From NCBI RefSeq assembly GCF_036924515.1, contig NZ_JAZHRR010000001.1, positions 5,613,001 to 5,677,000 on the forward strand: a stretch of 64,000 nt of DNA. The letters run 5' to 3'. A program made the translations under genes and the position numbers. The notes beneath the pieces were generated by a model that worked only from the letters and a program-made list of their open reading frames with translations, was not told the origin of the DNA and searched no databases. Below, piece by piece: positions 7,994 to 16,336 of this stretch. Numbering within the stretch: the first letter of the stretch is position 1; every line of letters starts with the position of its first letter. This DNA comes from Bradyrhizobium sp. AZCC 1610 (GTDB taxonomy: Bacteria > Pseudomonadota > Alphaproteobacteria > Rhizobiales > Xanthobacteraceae).

Positions 7994-9643
7994 CTAACGG
8001 CGCAGCTTGTAGCCTGCGGCATCGCGGTCCCAGGTGTCGGGAGTCTTCCCGGCCTCGCGCAGCACGACCTTTCGGATCTTGCCGTTCTCGGTCAACGGCA
8101 TCTCGGTGACGATCCGGACAAAGCGCGGAATCGCGAAATAGGCCATCTTTCCTTCGCAATGCCTGACAACATCGATCGGCTCCAGCATATGGCCGGGGTC
8201 GTGCTGGACAGCGGCCGCAACCTCATCCTCGCCGAGTTCGGACGGCAGCGGATAGACGGCGCAGGCAGCGATCGCCGGATGCTTCAGCAGCACCTGCTCC
8301 ACCTCCCAGGATGAAACATTCTCGCCGCGCCGTCGGATCGAATCCTTCATCCGGTCGACGAAGCGATAGTGGCCGTCCGCATCGCGCACGACGCGGTCGC
8401 CGGTGTGAAACCAGAGATTTCGCCACGCTTCGGCCGTCTTGTCCGGCATTCCGAAATAGCCGGTGGAGAATGCGAGCGGCTCGCGCGATCGTAGCAGCAA
8501 CTCGCCGGCCTCACCGTCCGGGAGAGGCGCGTCGTCGGTATCGACGATGCAGGCCTCCACGCCCTCGACGAGATGGCCCATGGTGCCGGGGCGATCGGAC
8601 GGGATCGTGCTCGCGAACACGAAATTCGTTTCGGTCGAGCCGTAGCCGTCGAGCAGCGGCACGCCGAAGCGTTCGAGAAACGGGCCGTGAAACTGGCCGG
8701 GCACGCCGCCGCCGAGCGCGACCCGCAGGAAATGCGCGGTGTCGTCGGCGGACCTCGGCTGCGCCAGCAGCATCACGGCCATCGCGCCGAGGAGATAGCC
8801 GACGGTCGCCTGATGCCGTCGCGCCGCTGCCCAGAAACCGGAGGCGGAGAATTTCGGCTCGAGTGCATAGGTGCAGCCGTTCAGGAGCGCCTGATAGAAC
8901 GCGTTCAGTGCATTGGTGTGGAACAGCGGCAGCGTCGTGAACAGCACATCGCCTTCAAGGATCCCAAGCGCGCGCGCCGAGTGGATGCCCCACCAGAACA
9001 TCTGCGCCTGCGGGCAGCAGACGCCTTTTGAAAGACCCGTGGTGCCCGACGTATAGAGGATCGCGACCGTGTCGTCCGGCCGCACGGGCGCGGCCGGGGC
9101 CTCCTCGTCGAGCGCAGGCAGCGGCGAGACCGATCCCGACACGGCCGGCGGCACGGCGCCTTCTCCGATCATCCAGATAAGATCCGGCAGCGCGACGTCG
9201 CTTTCCAGCGTTTCGATGGTCGGCATAAATCCAGACTCGATCGCCAGCAGTTTCGGCGTGGAGTTGCGCAGGATGTGGCTGAGCTGGATGCCGCGCAGCG
9301 CGGTGTTAATCGGCACGGTCACGGCGCCCATCCAGGCGCAGCCGAGATAGACTTCCAGAAATTCCGGCCGGTTCGAGCACATCAGGGCGATGCGGTCGCC
9401 GGCCTGAATTCCGGCGCGCATCAGGCGGGCCGCGGATGCGGCGGCGATCGCGGCCGTCTCGGCATAGCTCCATCGTGTTTCGCCAAAGACAAACAGCGTG
9501 CGGTCGCGGTATTGCGCGGCCTGCCGCGTCAGAATGGTCGAGAGAATCCGGTCCGCCGGCGGAAAACGTTCAGCCGCCTGCGACCAGATCGGCGCACCCC
9601 GCCGCTGCCTGGCCGCGCTGCTCTCATCTACCTGCACACGCAC
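7994..9643 (-). CDS. AMP-forming acyl/aryl-CoA ligase
   Basis: 549 residues, an ANL-superfamily ligase that makes an acyl-AMP then the CoA thioester. The P-loop is ILYTSGTTGLSKGV (around residue 195), then DGYGSTETN, the hinge region TGDRVVRDADGHYRFVDRMKDSIRRRGENVSS, and a C-terminal catalytic lysine in LTENGKIRK. It is most like CaiC-type ligases. In this setting it could activate dioxindole-3-acetate, indole-3-acetate or anthranilate; the sequence does not decide. It diverges from a second ligase at 9811, with operator site 2 between them. Confidence 0.93.
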   Translation of the reverse strand: MRVQVDESSAARQRRGAPIWSQAAERFPPADRILSTILTRQAAQYRDRTLFVFGETRWSYAETAAIAAASAARLMRAGIQAGDRIALMCSNRPEFLEVYLGCAWMGAVTVPINTALRGIQLSHILRNSTPKLLAIESGFMPTIETLESDVALPDLIWMIGEGAVPPAVSGSVSPLPALDEEAPAAPVRPDDTVAILYTSGTTGLSKGVCCPQAQMFWWGIHSARALGILEGDVLFTTLPLFHTNALNAFYQALLNGCTYALEPKFSASGFWAAARRHQATVGYLLGAMAVMLLAQPRSADDTAHFLRVALGGGVPGQFHGPFLERFGVPLLDGYGSTETNFVFASTIPSDRPGTMGHLVEGVEACIVDTDDAPLPDGEAGELLLRSREPLAFSTGYFGMPDKTAEAWRNLWFHTGDRVVRDADGHYRFVDRMKDSIRRRGENVSSWEVEQVLLKHPAIAACAVYPLPSELGEDEVAAAVQHDPGHMLEPIDVVRHCEGKMAYFAIPRFVRIVTEMPLTENGKIRKVVLREAGKTPDTWDRDAAGYKLRR

Positions 9644-9697
9644 CTCCTGGGATTTCGCCGGACTGGTCTGCGATAGATCGCACTTGGCCAGCGAGAT

Positions 9698-9716
9698 AGT
9701 TTAGGCTTAAAGTATT
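9698..9716. promoter_or_regulatory. Putative MarR operator, site 2
   Basis: AGTTTAGGCTTAAAGTATT lies in the 167-bp gap between the divergent CoA ligase genes, 54 bp from the minus-strand start. Its core TTTAGGCTTAAA is a near-perfect palindrome. It differs from site 1 at one base. Confidence 0.65.
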
Positions 9717-9810
9717 CACGAAAGCTGCCGCCGCAGCAAGGGGCTGCGCGCGGGTTCCGGCCGACATCCCTGGCAATGGCTGCAGCCCACGAACAGGAGC
9801 GACATCCGCA

Positions 9811-11433
9811 ATGAGCCTCGACACGCCTTATCAATCGCCGTCCGATGCCTTCGCGGCCACGGCCAAAAGACGTCCGGACGCGCCATTCCTGCTGGCGCCG
9901 GCAAGCGCGGGATTGCCCTACGCGCCGGAAGGATTCAAGATCGAATACGGGGCGTTCAAGACGGCGGTCGATCGGCTTCGCGCCGAATATGCGGCCGCCG
10001 GCTATGGACGCGGGGCGCGGGCTGCCCTGCTGCTCGAAAATCGCCCGGTCTTCTTTCTGCACTGGCTCGCGCTCAATGCGCTCGGAGTTTCGATCGTTCC
10101 TATCAACCCCGATGTTCGCCCCGACGAATTGTCCTTCCAGCTCGAGCTGTCACAGGCTGACCTGCTGGTGGCGACGCCGGATCGCATTCACGTGGCCAAG
10201 GATGCCGTGCTCGGACGCACCCGCCTGATCGACACCGACAGTCGTATTCCACCGTGCCGGACGGACGTCGTTGCGCAAGATGCCGAGTTCAATGGCGAAT
10301 GCGCGCTGCTGTTCACCTCAGGCAGCACCGGCAAGCCAAAGGGCTGCATGCTTTCGAACCGCTATTTCCTGCAGGTCGCCGACTGGTACGTCACGCAAGG
10401 CGGCGTGGCCGAGCTGCAGCCGGACCGCGAGATCAACCTGACGCCGCTGCCGATGTTTCACATGAATGCGCTCGGCTGCAGCGCCGTCGGCATGATGGTG
10501 CTCGGCGGCGCCGTGGTTCCGCTCGACCGCTTTCACGCCAATCGCTGGTGGCAGTGCGTGGCCGATAGCGGGGCGACCGTCGTGCACTGTCTCGGCGTCA
10601 TCCCCGCCATTCTGCTTCAACTGCCGGTGACCGAGGCGGAACGGCAGCATCGCGTGCGCTTCGCCTTCGCGCCCGGCGTCGATGTGCGCCACCGCGCCAC
10701 CTTCGAGGAGCGTTACCGCATCCCGATCGTCGAGGCCTGGGCGATGACCGAGACCGGGGGTGCGGCGGCGACGACCACCGCTCGCGAACCAGCGGGCTTT
10801 GGCGCACGCTGCGTCGGCCGGCCATCTGAAGGCATGGAATATCGCCTCGTTGACGATCAGGGTGCCGATGTCGCGCTTGGAAAACCTGGCGAACTTTTGG
10901 TGCGCGCGAAAGGCGGCGATGTCCGCGCCGGATTCTTCAGCGGTTATCTAAAGGACGAAGAAGCGACCGAAGCGGCGTGGCAGGACGGCTGGTTCCATAC
11001 CGGAGACCTGGTCTTCGCCGATAAAGACGGGCTGATGTATTTCTTCGATCGCAAGAAGACCATCGTGCGGCGCAGCGGCGAGAACATCGGCGTGCTCGAG
11101 GTCGAAAGCGCGCTGTACATGGACACCCGCATCGGCGGCTGCGCGGTGACGCCCGTTCCGGATGATATTCGCGGCGAAGAGGTTTTCGCGTTCATCGTGC
11201 CGAACGCCGAGGTCGATGACGCCGCTGCGCTCGCGGCCTCGATCGTCAAGACCTGCGCTGAACGCCTCGCCTATCACAAGGTACCCGGCTATATCGCCAT
11301 CGTCGACGAACTTCCCTTGTCGTCAACGCGCAAGCTTGCCCGGGGCGAAATCAAGACGCTCGCGGCCACTTCGGTCAGCGACAAACGCGCGATCGACATG
11401 CGCGCGCTCAAGGCGAAGCTGCGCCACGCCTGA
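9811..11433 (+). CDS. AMP-forming acyl/aryl-CoA ligase (second)
   Basis: 540 residues, same superfamily as the ligase at 7994 but distinct. It has the P-loop LLFTSGSTGKPKGC (around residue 168), the aromatic site EAWAMTETGG, the hinge TGDLVFADKDGLMYFFDRKKTIVRRSGENI and a C-terminal lysine in LPLSSTRKLARGE. ATG 9811 has a purine-rich CAGGAGCG stretch upstream. Two ligases in one cluster suggest two CoA-activation steps, for example a side-chain acid and anthranilate (inference). It converges with the binding protein at 11456. Confidence 0.93.
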   Translation: MSLDTPYQSPSDAFAATAKRRPDAPFLLAPASAGLPYAPEGFKIEYGAFKTAVDRLRAEYAAAGYGRGARAALLLENRPVFFLHWLALNALGVSIVPINPDVRPDELSFQLELSQADLLVATPDRIHVAKDAVLGRTRLIDTDSRIPPCRTDVVAQDAEFNGECALLFTSGSTGKPKGCMLSNRYFLQVADWYVTQGGVAELQPDREINLTPLPMFHMNALGCSAVGMMVLGGAVVPLDRFHANRWWQCVADSGATVVHCLGVIPAILLQLPVTEAERQHRVRFAFAPGVDVRHRATFEERYRIPIVEAWAMTETGGAAATTTAREPAGFGARCVGRPSEGMEYRLVDDQGADVALGKPGELLVRAKGGDVRAGFFSGYLKDEEATEAAWQDGWFHTGDLVFADKDGLMYFFDRKKTIVRRSGENIGVLEVESALYMDTRIGGCAVTPVPDDIRGEEVFAFIVPNAEVDDAAALAASIVKTCAERLAYHKVPGYIAIVDELPLSSTRKLARGEIKTLAATSVSDKRAIDMRALKAKLRHA

Positions 11434-11455
11434 GCCGCGCGCCAGCATGCTGTCG

Positions 11456-12613
11456 TCACGGCAGCAACTTGTATTTCCCGTTCTCGATCTGGACCAGAAT
11501 CCGCGCGCGGCTGTCGACGCCGTGGCGGTCGGCCGGCGTATAAGTGTAGATGCCGTGCGCGCCGACGACATCCTTGGTCGCGAACAGCGCCTCGCGCAGC
11601 GCGTTGCGAAATGCCGGCGTGCCGGGCGCCGCGCCCGTCGCCTTTGCGCGTTTGGCGGCATCCATGAACACCAGCCAGCCATCGAACGCATAGGGTGAAA
11701 ACGCGTCGGCCGGCGCCTCGCCATTGGCCTTCTCGTAGGCCGCGCGGAACGCCAGCGCGACCTTGCGGATCGGATTGCTCTCGGGAAGCTGTTCGCCCGC
11801 CGTCACCGGCCCGGTCGGACAGATGATGCCCTCGGCGGATTTGCCGGCAAGCCGCAGGAAATCCGCGCTGATCATGCCGTGATTGCCGTAAAGCGGCCCC
11901 TTGTAGCCGCGCTCGGACAGCGCGATCACGGGCAGCGCGCCGGGTGTGCCGGTGCCGCCCAGCATGATCGCATCGGGGCGGGCGGAAATCGCGCGCAACA
12001 CCTGGGCGGTGACCGAGTTGTCGGAGCGCGCATAGCGTTCGTTCGCGATCACCTTGATGCCGGCCGCATCAGCGGCTTGCAGCAGCGAGTTGTACATCAG
12101 GTCGCCAAAGGCATCGGAGAAGCCGATGAACGCCACTGTCTTCACATTGCGGCTCTTCATATGATCGACGATGCCTTGAACGAGAAGCGGCGTCGGCTGC
12201 GGCGTTTGTACCACCCATGGCCCGCCCTCACCGGCCGGCACCGGCGCGATCGGCGAGACCGCCACCATCGGGACCTTCATTTCGATGGCCGCGGTGGCCA
12301 TCGCCAGCGTCTGCGGCGCGCCTGACGTGCCGATCAGGAAGTCGACCTTTTCCTGTTCGACCAGCTTGCGGGCGTTGCGCGTGGATGCGGCCGGGTCCGA
12401 GCCATCATCGAGCTGGATGACGCGGACTTTTTCACCATCGATCTCGCCGACATAGACCTGGCCCGCGGCCAATCCCTTGGCGTTCGGCACGCCGATCGAG
12501 GACACCGGCCCGCTCAGGCCGGTGACGAAACCGACGAGGATTTCGGCACGCGCCGGCGCGATCGTACCGAGCAGGAGCGCGGCACCGATCAACAAGGTCT
12601 TTTTGTTTTTCAT
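11456..12613 (-). CDS. Branched-chain amino acid-type ABC transporter substrate-binding protein
   Basis: 385 residues with a signal peptide cleaved after about residue 23 (APARA). The periplasmic binding fold of LivJ type begins EILVGFVTGLSGPVSSIG. It is paralogous to the binding protein at 18597-19745 (shared LSGPxSSIG, IQLDDGSDP, TRNARKL). It is the last gene of a six-gene minus-strand operon starting at 17155. It probably delivers an aromatic acid to the Liv permease encoded at 19784-23303. Ligand unknown. Confidence 0.93.
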   Translation of the reverse strand: MKNKKTLLIGAALLLGTIAPARAEILVGFVTGLSGPVSSIGVPNAKGLAAGQVYVGEIDGEKVRVIQLDDGSDPAASTRNARKLVEQEKVDFLIGTSGAPQTLAMATAAIEMKVPMVAVSPIAPVPAGEGGPWVVQTPQPTPLLVQGIVDHMKSRNVKTVAFIGFSDAFGDLMYNSLLQAADAAGIKVIANERYARSDNSVTAQVLRAISARPDAIMLGGTGTPGALPVIALSERGYKGPLYGNHGMISADFLRLAGKSAEGIICPTGPVTAGEQLPESNPIRKVALAFRAAYEKANGEAPADAFSPYAFDGWLVFMDAAKRAKATGAAPGTPAFRNALREALFATKDVVGAHGIYTYTPADRHGVDSRARILVQIENGKYKLLP

Positions 12614-12640
12614 GATCTCACTCGATGTGGAAGAAGGGAT

Positions 12641-13426
12641 TCAACCTTGCCCAGGTACCAGCGCGAGCACGCGCAACGGACTGCCGGAGCCGTTCTGGAT
12701 CTTGAGCGGCGCGGCGACGATCACCGCGCCGGTCGGCGGAAGCTGATCGAGATTGCACAGGCATTGCAGGCCGTAACGCCCGCCACCGTGAAGGAAATGA
12801 TGCGCCGGATAGGGCGGATCGAGATGACCGGCCTGGCCGGCATCCGTCCCGATGGTCTCGGTGCCGAGGCCGATGATGCCGCGCTCCTCGACGAGCCAGC
12901 GCATCACGGCGGCGCCCGGCCCGGGCGTATGCGCGCCGTCATCCTTCAAATTGGCGTAGTCGCGCCAGCCTTTCTTCGACCAGTCGGTGCGCAGCAGCAC
13001 CCAGTGCCGTTCCGGAATCCGCCCGTGGCTTTTTTCCCAGGCTTCAACGACCGGTACCGTCAAAAGAAAATCCGCATCTTGCGCGGCCTGCGCCGAGCAA
13101 TCGATCACGCAGGCCGGCGCGATCATGTCGCGCACCGGGAGCGTGTCGACCGAATTGTTCGGCAGATCCTTGCCGGTGAACCAGTGGATCGGCGCATCGA
13201 AATGCGTGCCGGTATGTTCGCCGAAGGTCAGGTTGTTCCAGTACCAGGCCGGGCCGGCCGCGTCGTATTGCGAAATCCGCTGGATGCGCACGGGCGCGGC
13301 CTGGCCGAATTCCGGCGGCAGTACGATGACCGGAAAGTCCGGGCTGAGCGTGAAGGTCAGATCGACGACACGCACCGCGCCGGATGCAACCGCGCCGGCA
13401 AATTGCTTGAGACTGTTGCTGTCCAT
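12641..13426 (-). CDS. Cyclase-family metal hydrolase, candidate isatin hydrolase
   Basis: 261 residues of the PF04199 'cyclase' family (kynurenine formamidase, isatin hydrolase). The Mn-binding motif HTGTHFDAPIHW is at about residues 68-79 with a later conserved GLGTETIGTD. Isatin hydrolase opens isatin to isatinate; isatin hydrolases are known in Bradyrhizobium as part of auxin breakdown to anthranilate. The surrounding CoA ligases, Rieske dioxygenase and MarR pair make isatin the most likely substrate, but formamidase activity cannot be excluded. It is co-transcribed with the DUF35-SDR gene upstream (29-bp gap) and a binding protein downstream (27-bp gap). Confidence 0.82.
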   Translation of the reverse strand: MDSNSLKQFAGAVASGAVRVVDLTFTLSPDFPVIVLPPEFGQAAPVRIQRISQYDAAGPAWYWNNLTFGEHTGTHFDAPIHWFTGKDLPNNSVDTLPVRDMIAPACVIDCSAQAAQDADFLLTVPVVEAWEKSHGRIPERHWVLLRTDWSKKGWRDYANLKDDGAHTPGPGAAVMRWLVEERGIIGLGTETIGTDAGQAGHLDPPYPAHHFLHGGGRYGLQCLCNLDQLPPTGAVIVAAPLKIQNGSGSPLRVLALVPGQG

Positions 13427-13455
13427 TGCGCTTCTCCCGTTTCTAGCAAACCCGC

Positions 13456-14697
13456 CTACGCCCCTAGCTCACGCTCGACCGCCTTGGGATTGGCCGCAAG
13501 GCGCTGGCGAATGTCCTTGGCGACATCGCCCACAAACACATCTTCCAGTCCGCGCTTGAGCGCCGACACGATCGCACTCGCAACCGCGCGGGGCGCGACC
13601 TTCGGCGGCGGCACCGTCTGGAACCATTCGATATCGAGTGGCCCGGTGAACACGTTCATCACCTTGACGCCGCCGGGCCGAAGCTCAGCGCGCAGGGAAT
13701 GCGACAGCGACAGACACGCGGCCTGCGACGCCGAATAGGCGCCGAATACCGGCCAGTTTGCGAGCGCATAGACCGACAGGATATTGACCCAGGCGGCGGC
13801 GCTGTTGACACCATCGGAGCCCCGCATCCGCATCGCCGGCCCGAATGCCTGCGCCAGATGCACGAAGCCGAGATAGCTCTGGTCGATCTCGTCGCGCACC
13901 ACGCTGGTGCCCTGACGATCGAGCAGCCCGCCGGCGCGGACATGCTCGGTGGTGTTCACGAGAATATCGACCTTGCCGCCGATATCAGCCGCCAGATCGG
14001 CGACGGATTTTTCGTCGCCGATATCGAGCGGCACGATCTCGACGTCCTCCAGCGCGCGCAACGCATCCTCACCGCGGAACGGCTTCCACGGTTCGGCAAC
14101 GCCGACGAATACGATCGAGGCGCCCGCCGCCTTCAGCGCGGCCACCGCTTCCTGACCGACGATGCTCCGCCCGTTCGTCACGAGAACGCGCCGGAATTTT
14201 GGATCGGCCGTCATCTCACGCCACTGCCTGTCGTCCATCATGTTGGGGGTCTCACGTTCGGGGTGCGCGAAGGCTACCGCCTGCCCGCTCTTGTCCAGTT
14301 GAAACGACATCACGACCGGTCCGCCCTCTTCGCAATCGGCATGCAGGTGCGTCACCAGTTTGGGCCCACACTCCATCGCGACCAGGCCGACACGCCATGG
14401 CGCGCGCTCGCGGAAATGCACGTCGGCCGGGACGTGCAGCGTGGTTTCGGACAGAAGCGTGCCGCGCCGCGGTGCGTCCGCGAACACGAGATCGGCGGAA
14501 AGGCACGTAGGGCACGCATCGCGCGCCGGATAGCAGAACGTCCCGCAGGCGCCGCAGCGCTGCAGCATGAAGTGGCCCTCGGCGGCGGCCCGCGTAAAAC
14601 CGTGCGAGGCGCGGCTGCGTGCGCGCGGGGGCGATGTCGGCAGCCGCGTCCGCTTTAGCGGATTCTTCCGGCGCGGTTTTACGATCGGTTCGATCAT
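13456..14697 (-). CDS. DUF35 zinc-ribbon/OB-fold fused to an atypical SDR domain
   Basis: 413 residues. After a basic leader, residues 48-65 hold a zinc ribbon (CGAC, then CPTC) followed by an OB-fold typical of DUF35 partners of thiolase-like enzymes. From about residue 178 there is a short-chain dehydrogenase fold. The SDR active site is altered: the cofactor loop reads TNGRSIVG rather than TGxxxGIG, and the catalytic pair reads YSASQ, with Gln where Lys is expected. The domain may be structural or have changed chemistry. The start overlaps the stop of the thiolase-like gene (ATGA), which suggests translational coupling and a protein complex. Confidence 0.88.
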   Translation of the reverse strand: MIEPIVKPRRKNPLKRTRLPTSPPRARSRASHGFTRAAAEGHFMLQRCGACGTFCYPARDACPTCLSADLVFADAPRRGTLLSETTLHVPADVHFRERAPWRVGLVAMECGPKLVTHLHADCEEGGPVVMSFQLDKSGQAVAFAHPERETPNMMDDRQWREMTADPKFRRVLVTNGRSIVGQEAVAALKAAGASIVFVGVAEPWKPFRGEDALRALEDVEIVPLDIGDEKSVADLAADIGGKVDILVNTTEHVRAGGLLDRQGTSVVRDEIDQSYLGFVHLAQAFGPAMRMRGSDGVNSAAAWVNILSVYALANWPVFGAYSASQAACLSLSHSLRAELRPGGVKVMNVFTGPLDIEWFQTVPPPKVAPRAVASAIVSALKRGLEDVFVGDVAKDIRQRLAANPKAVERELGA

Positions 14698-15872
14698 GAG
14701 CCTGGTCCCGCGAGGATCGCCGCGCCCGAGGCGAGGCCGCGGTCATAGTTGATCATTCCGAAGCCCGACGCCAACCCGATGCGGGCATCCCTAACCTGCG
14801 TCGGACCGGCCTGCCCGAGAACCTGGCGCAGCGCCTCGACCACCCCGAGATAGGCGCCGCCCGCGCCGGCCTGCCCGACCGAGAGCTGCCCGCCGGATGT
14901 GTTGTGTGGGAAGCTGCCATCGATCGTGAGATCATGCTGCCGGACGAAATCCGGCCCCTCGCCCTTTCGGCAGAAGCCGAGGTCCTCGAACTGCATCATC
15001 GAAATGACAGGGTAATCGTCGTAGGTCTCGACGAAGTCCAGATCATCAGGCTTGACACCGGCCATCGCGTAGAGCTCGTCGACGTCCATCGCCCATCCGC
15101 CGCGCACCTGAACAGGATCGTCGCTGAACGCATTGTGGCGCTCGATCGTGCCGAGGATTTTGGCGGCAGGCAGCTTCAGCGAAGCGGCGACGTCCTCGCC
15201 CATGACCAGGAAGGCCTCCGCGCCCGCGCACGGCATCACACAGTCGAACAGATGAATAGGGTCGGCGATCGGTCGCGCCGACATATACTGATCGAGGGTC
15301 AGCGGCGCCTTCATCAGGGCATGGGGATTGCGAAGTGCGTTGCTGCGCTGGGCAACCGCGATCTTGCCAAAGTCCTCGCGCCGCGCGCCGAACGTGCGCA
15401 TGTAGTTGCGCGCGATCAGCGCAAAGCTCGCATTGGCGCCGCCGGCGCCATAGGGATAGACGGCATCCTGATTGAAGCGCGAGAAATTTTCGAGCGTATA
15501 GCGGAAGGAATCGACATGGTTGGTATCACCCGCCACGCAAGCCACGATGCGGGCGTCCCCAGCCTGCACTGCCCGCGCGGCGCGGCGGAGCGCGGCAATC
15601 GCGCTCGCGCCCCCGAGCGGAATGGTGTCGATCCATCGCACGCACAGGCCGAAATGCTGGGTGAGGCTGATCCCGCTATCGAGCCCCGCCGTGAAACTCG
15701 AAACACAGAACCCGTCGATGTCGCGCGGCGTGATCCCGGCGCCATCGACCAGCGCCTTCAGCGCGCGGCCGATCCACCACTGTGCGCTCTCGATCGAGTA
15801 GCGCACATAGGGAATCGTCACCGGAACCGCCATCACAACCCGATCATAAGGTGTTCGGATGGAGCTCTGCAT
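14694..15872 (-). CDS. Thiolase-like (SCP2-thiolase/Ltp2-type) protein lacking thiolase residues
   Basis: 392 residues from ATG 15872. Overall fold is that of nonspecific lipid-transfer/thiolase proteins. At the position of the nucleophilic cysteine it reads PLGGASAI (residues 85-92), without Cys. The usual GHP histidine motif reads NTSGGQLSVGQ (324-334), with Gln, and the C-terminal Cys loop is absent (LASGFGM). In steroid side-chain degradation, Ltp2-type proteins with DUF35 partners act as retro-aldolases. Here the next gene encodes a DUF35 fusion, so a retro-aldol cleavage of a 3-hydroxyacyl-CoA is proposed, for example dioxindole-acetyl-CoA to isatin plus acetyl-CoA (inference). Confidence 0.88.
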   Translation of the reverse strand: MQSSIRTPYDRVVMAVPVTIPYVRYSIESAQWWIGRALKALVDGAGITPRDIDGFCVSSFTAGLDSGISLTQHFGLCVRWIDTIPLGGASAIAALRRAARAVQAGDARIVACVAGDTNHVDSFRYTLENFSRFNQDAVYPYGAGGANASFALIARNYMRTFGARREDFGKIAVAQRSNALRNPHALMKAPLTLDQYMSARPIADPIHLFDCVMPCAGAEAFLVMGEDVAASLKLPAAKILGTIERHNAFSDDPVQVRGGWAMDVDELYAMAGVKPDDLDFVETYDDYPVISMMQFEDLGFCRKGEGPDFVRQHDLTIDGSFPHNTSGGQLSVGQAGAGGAYLGVVEALRQVLGQAGPTQVRDARIGLASGFGMINYDRGLASGAAILAGPGS

Positions 15873-15898
15873 CGGACTACCAGGTTCCTGTGAGCCGC

Positions 15899-16327
15899 TT
15901 AGAGCACGGTCAGCTTGACGTCGATATTGCCGCGCGTTGCGTTGGAATAAGGGCAGCGCTCGTGGGCGCCGGCAACGACTTCCTCCGCGACGGATTTCTC
16001 CAATCCGGGGAGCAGCACCTTGAGCTCGACGGTGAGCGCGTAACCGACCGCGACCGGCCCCATGCCGACCTTGGCGGTAACGGCCGGCTCCGCCGTGGGC
16101 GTGATCTTGCGGGTGCGCGCAACCAGCTTCACTGCGCCCAGGAAACACGCGGCATAGCCGGCGGCAAAAAGCTGCTCCGGATTGGTTCCCGGTCCACCCA
16201 GCCCGCCCAGCGATTTCGGTAGCGACAGCGACACTGACAACAACCCGTCGTCGCTCGCGGCCTTGCCGTCGCGCCCGCCGGTCGCCGTCACCTCGGCTTC
16301 GTACAGAATCTTGTCTGGCTGCAGCAT
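15899..16327 (-). CDS. ohr: Ohr/OsmC-type organic hydroperoxide reductase
   Basis: 142 residues. Both peroxidatic elements are present: the first cysteine in AAGYAACFLGA (around residue 60) and the second in HERCPYSNATRGN (around 124), with the N-terminal GGRDG typical of Ohr. It reduces organic hydroperoxides with lipoyl thiols in the cytoplasm. It is embedded between the racemase-like and thiolase-like genes with short gaps (9 and 26 bp), so it is expressed with the catabolic operon, perhaps to deal with peroxides from oxygenase chemistry. No adjacent ohrR is seen. Confidence 0.93.
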   Translation of the reverse strand: MLQPDKILYEAEVTATGGRDGKAASDDGLLSVSLSLPKSLGGLGGPGTNPEQLFAAGYAACFLGAVKLVARTRKITPTAEPAVTAKVGMGPVAVGYALTVELKVLLPGLEKSVAEEVVAGAHERCPYSNATRGNIDVKLTVL

Positions 16328-16336
16328 GTCTTGTCC

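Noticed and set aside
14694..15872. Ordinary acetyl-CoA acyltransferase (thiolase)
   Set aside because: The nucleophilic Cys, the GHP His and the second Cys are all missing at the expected places.
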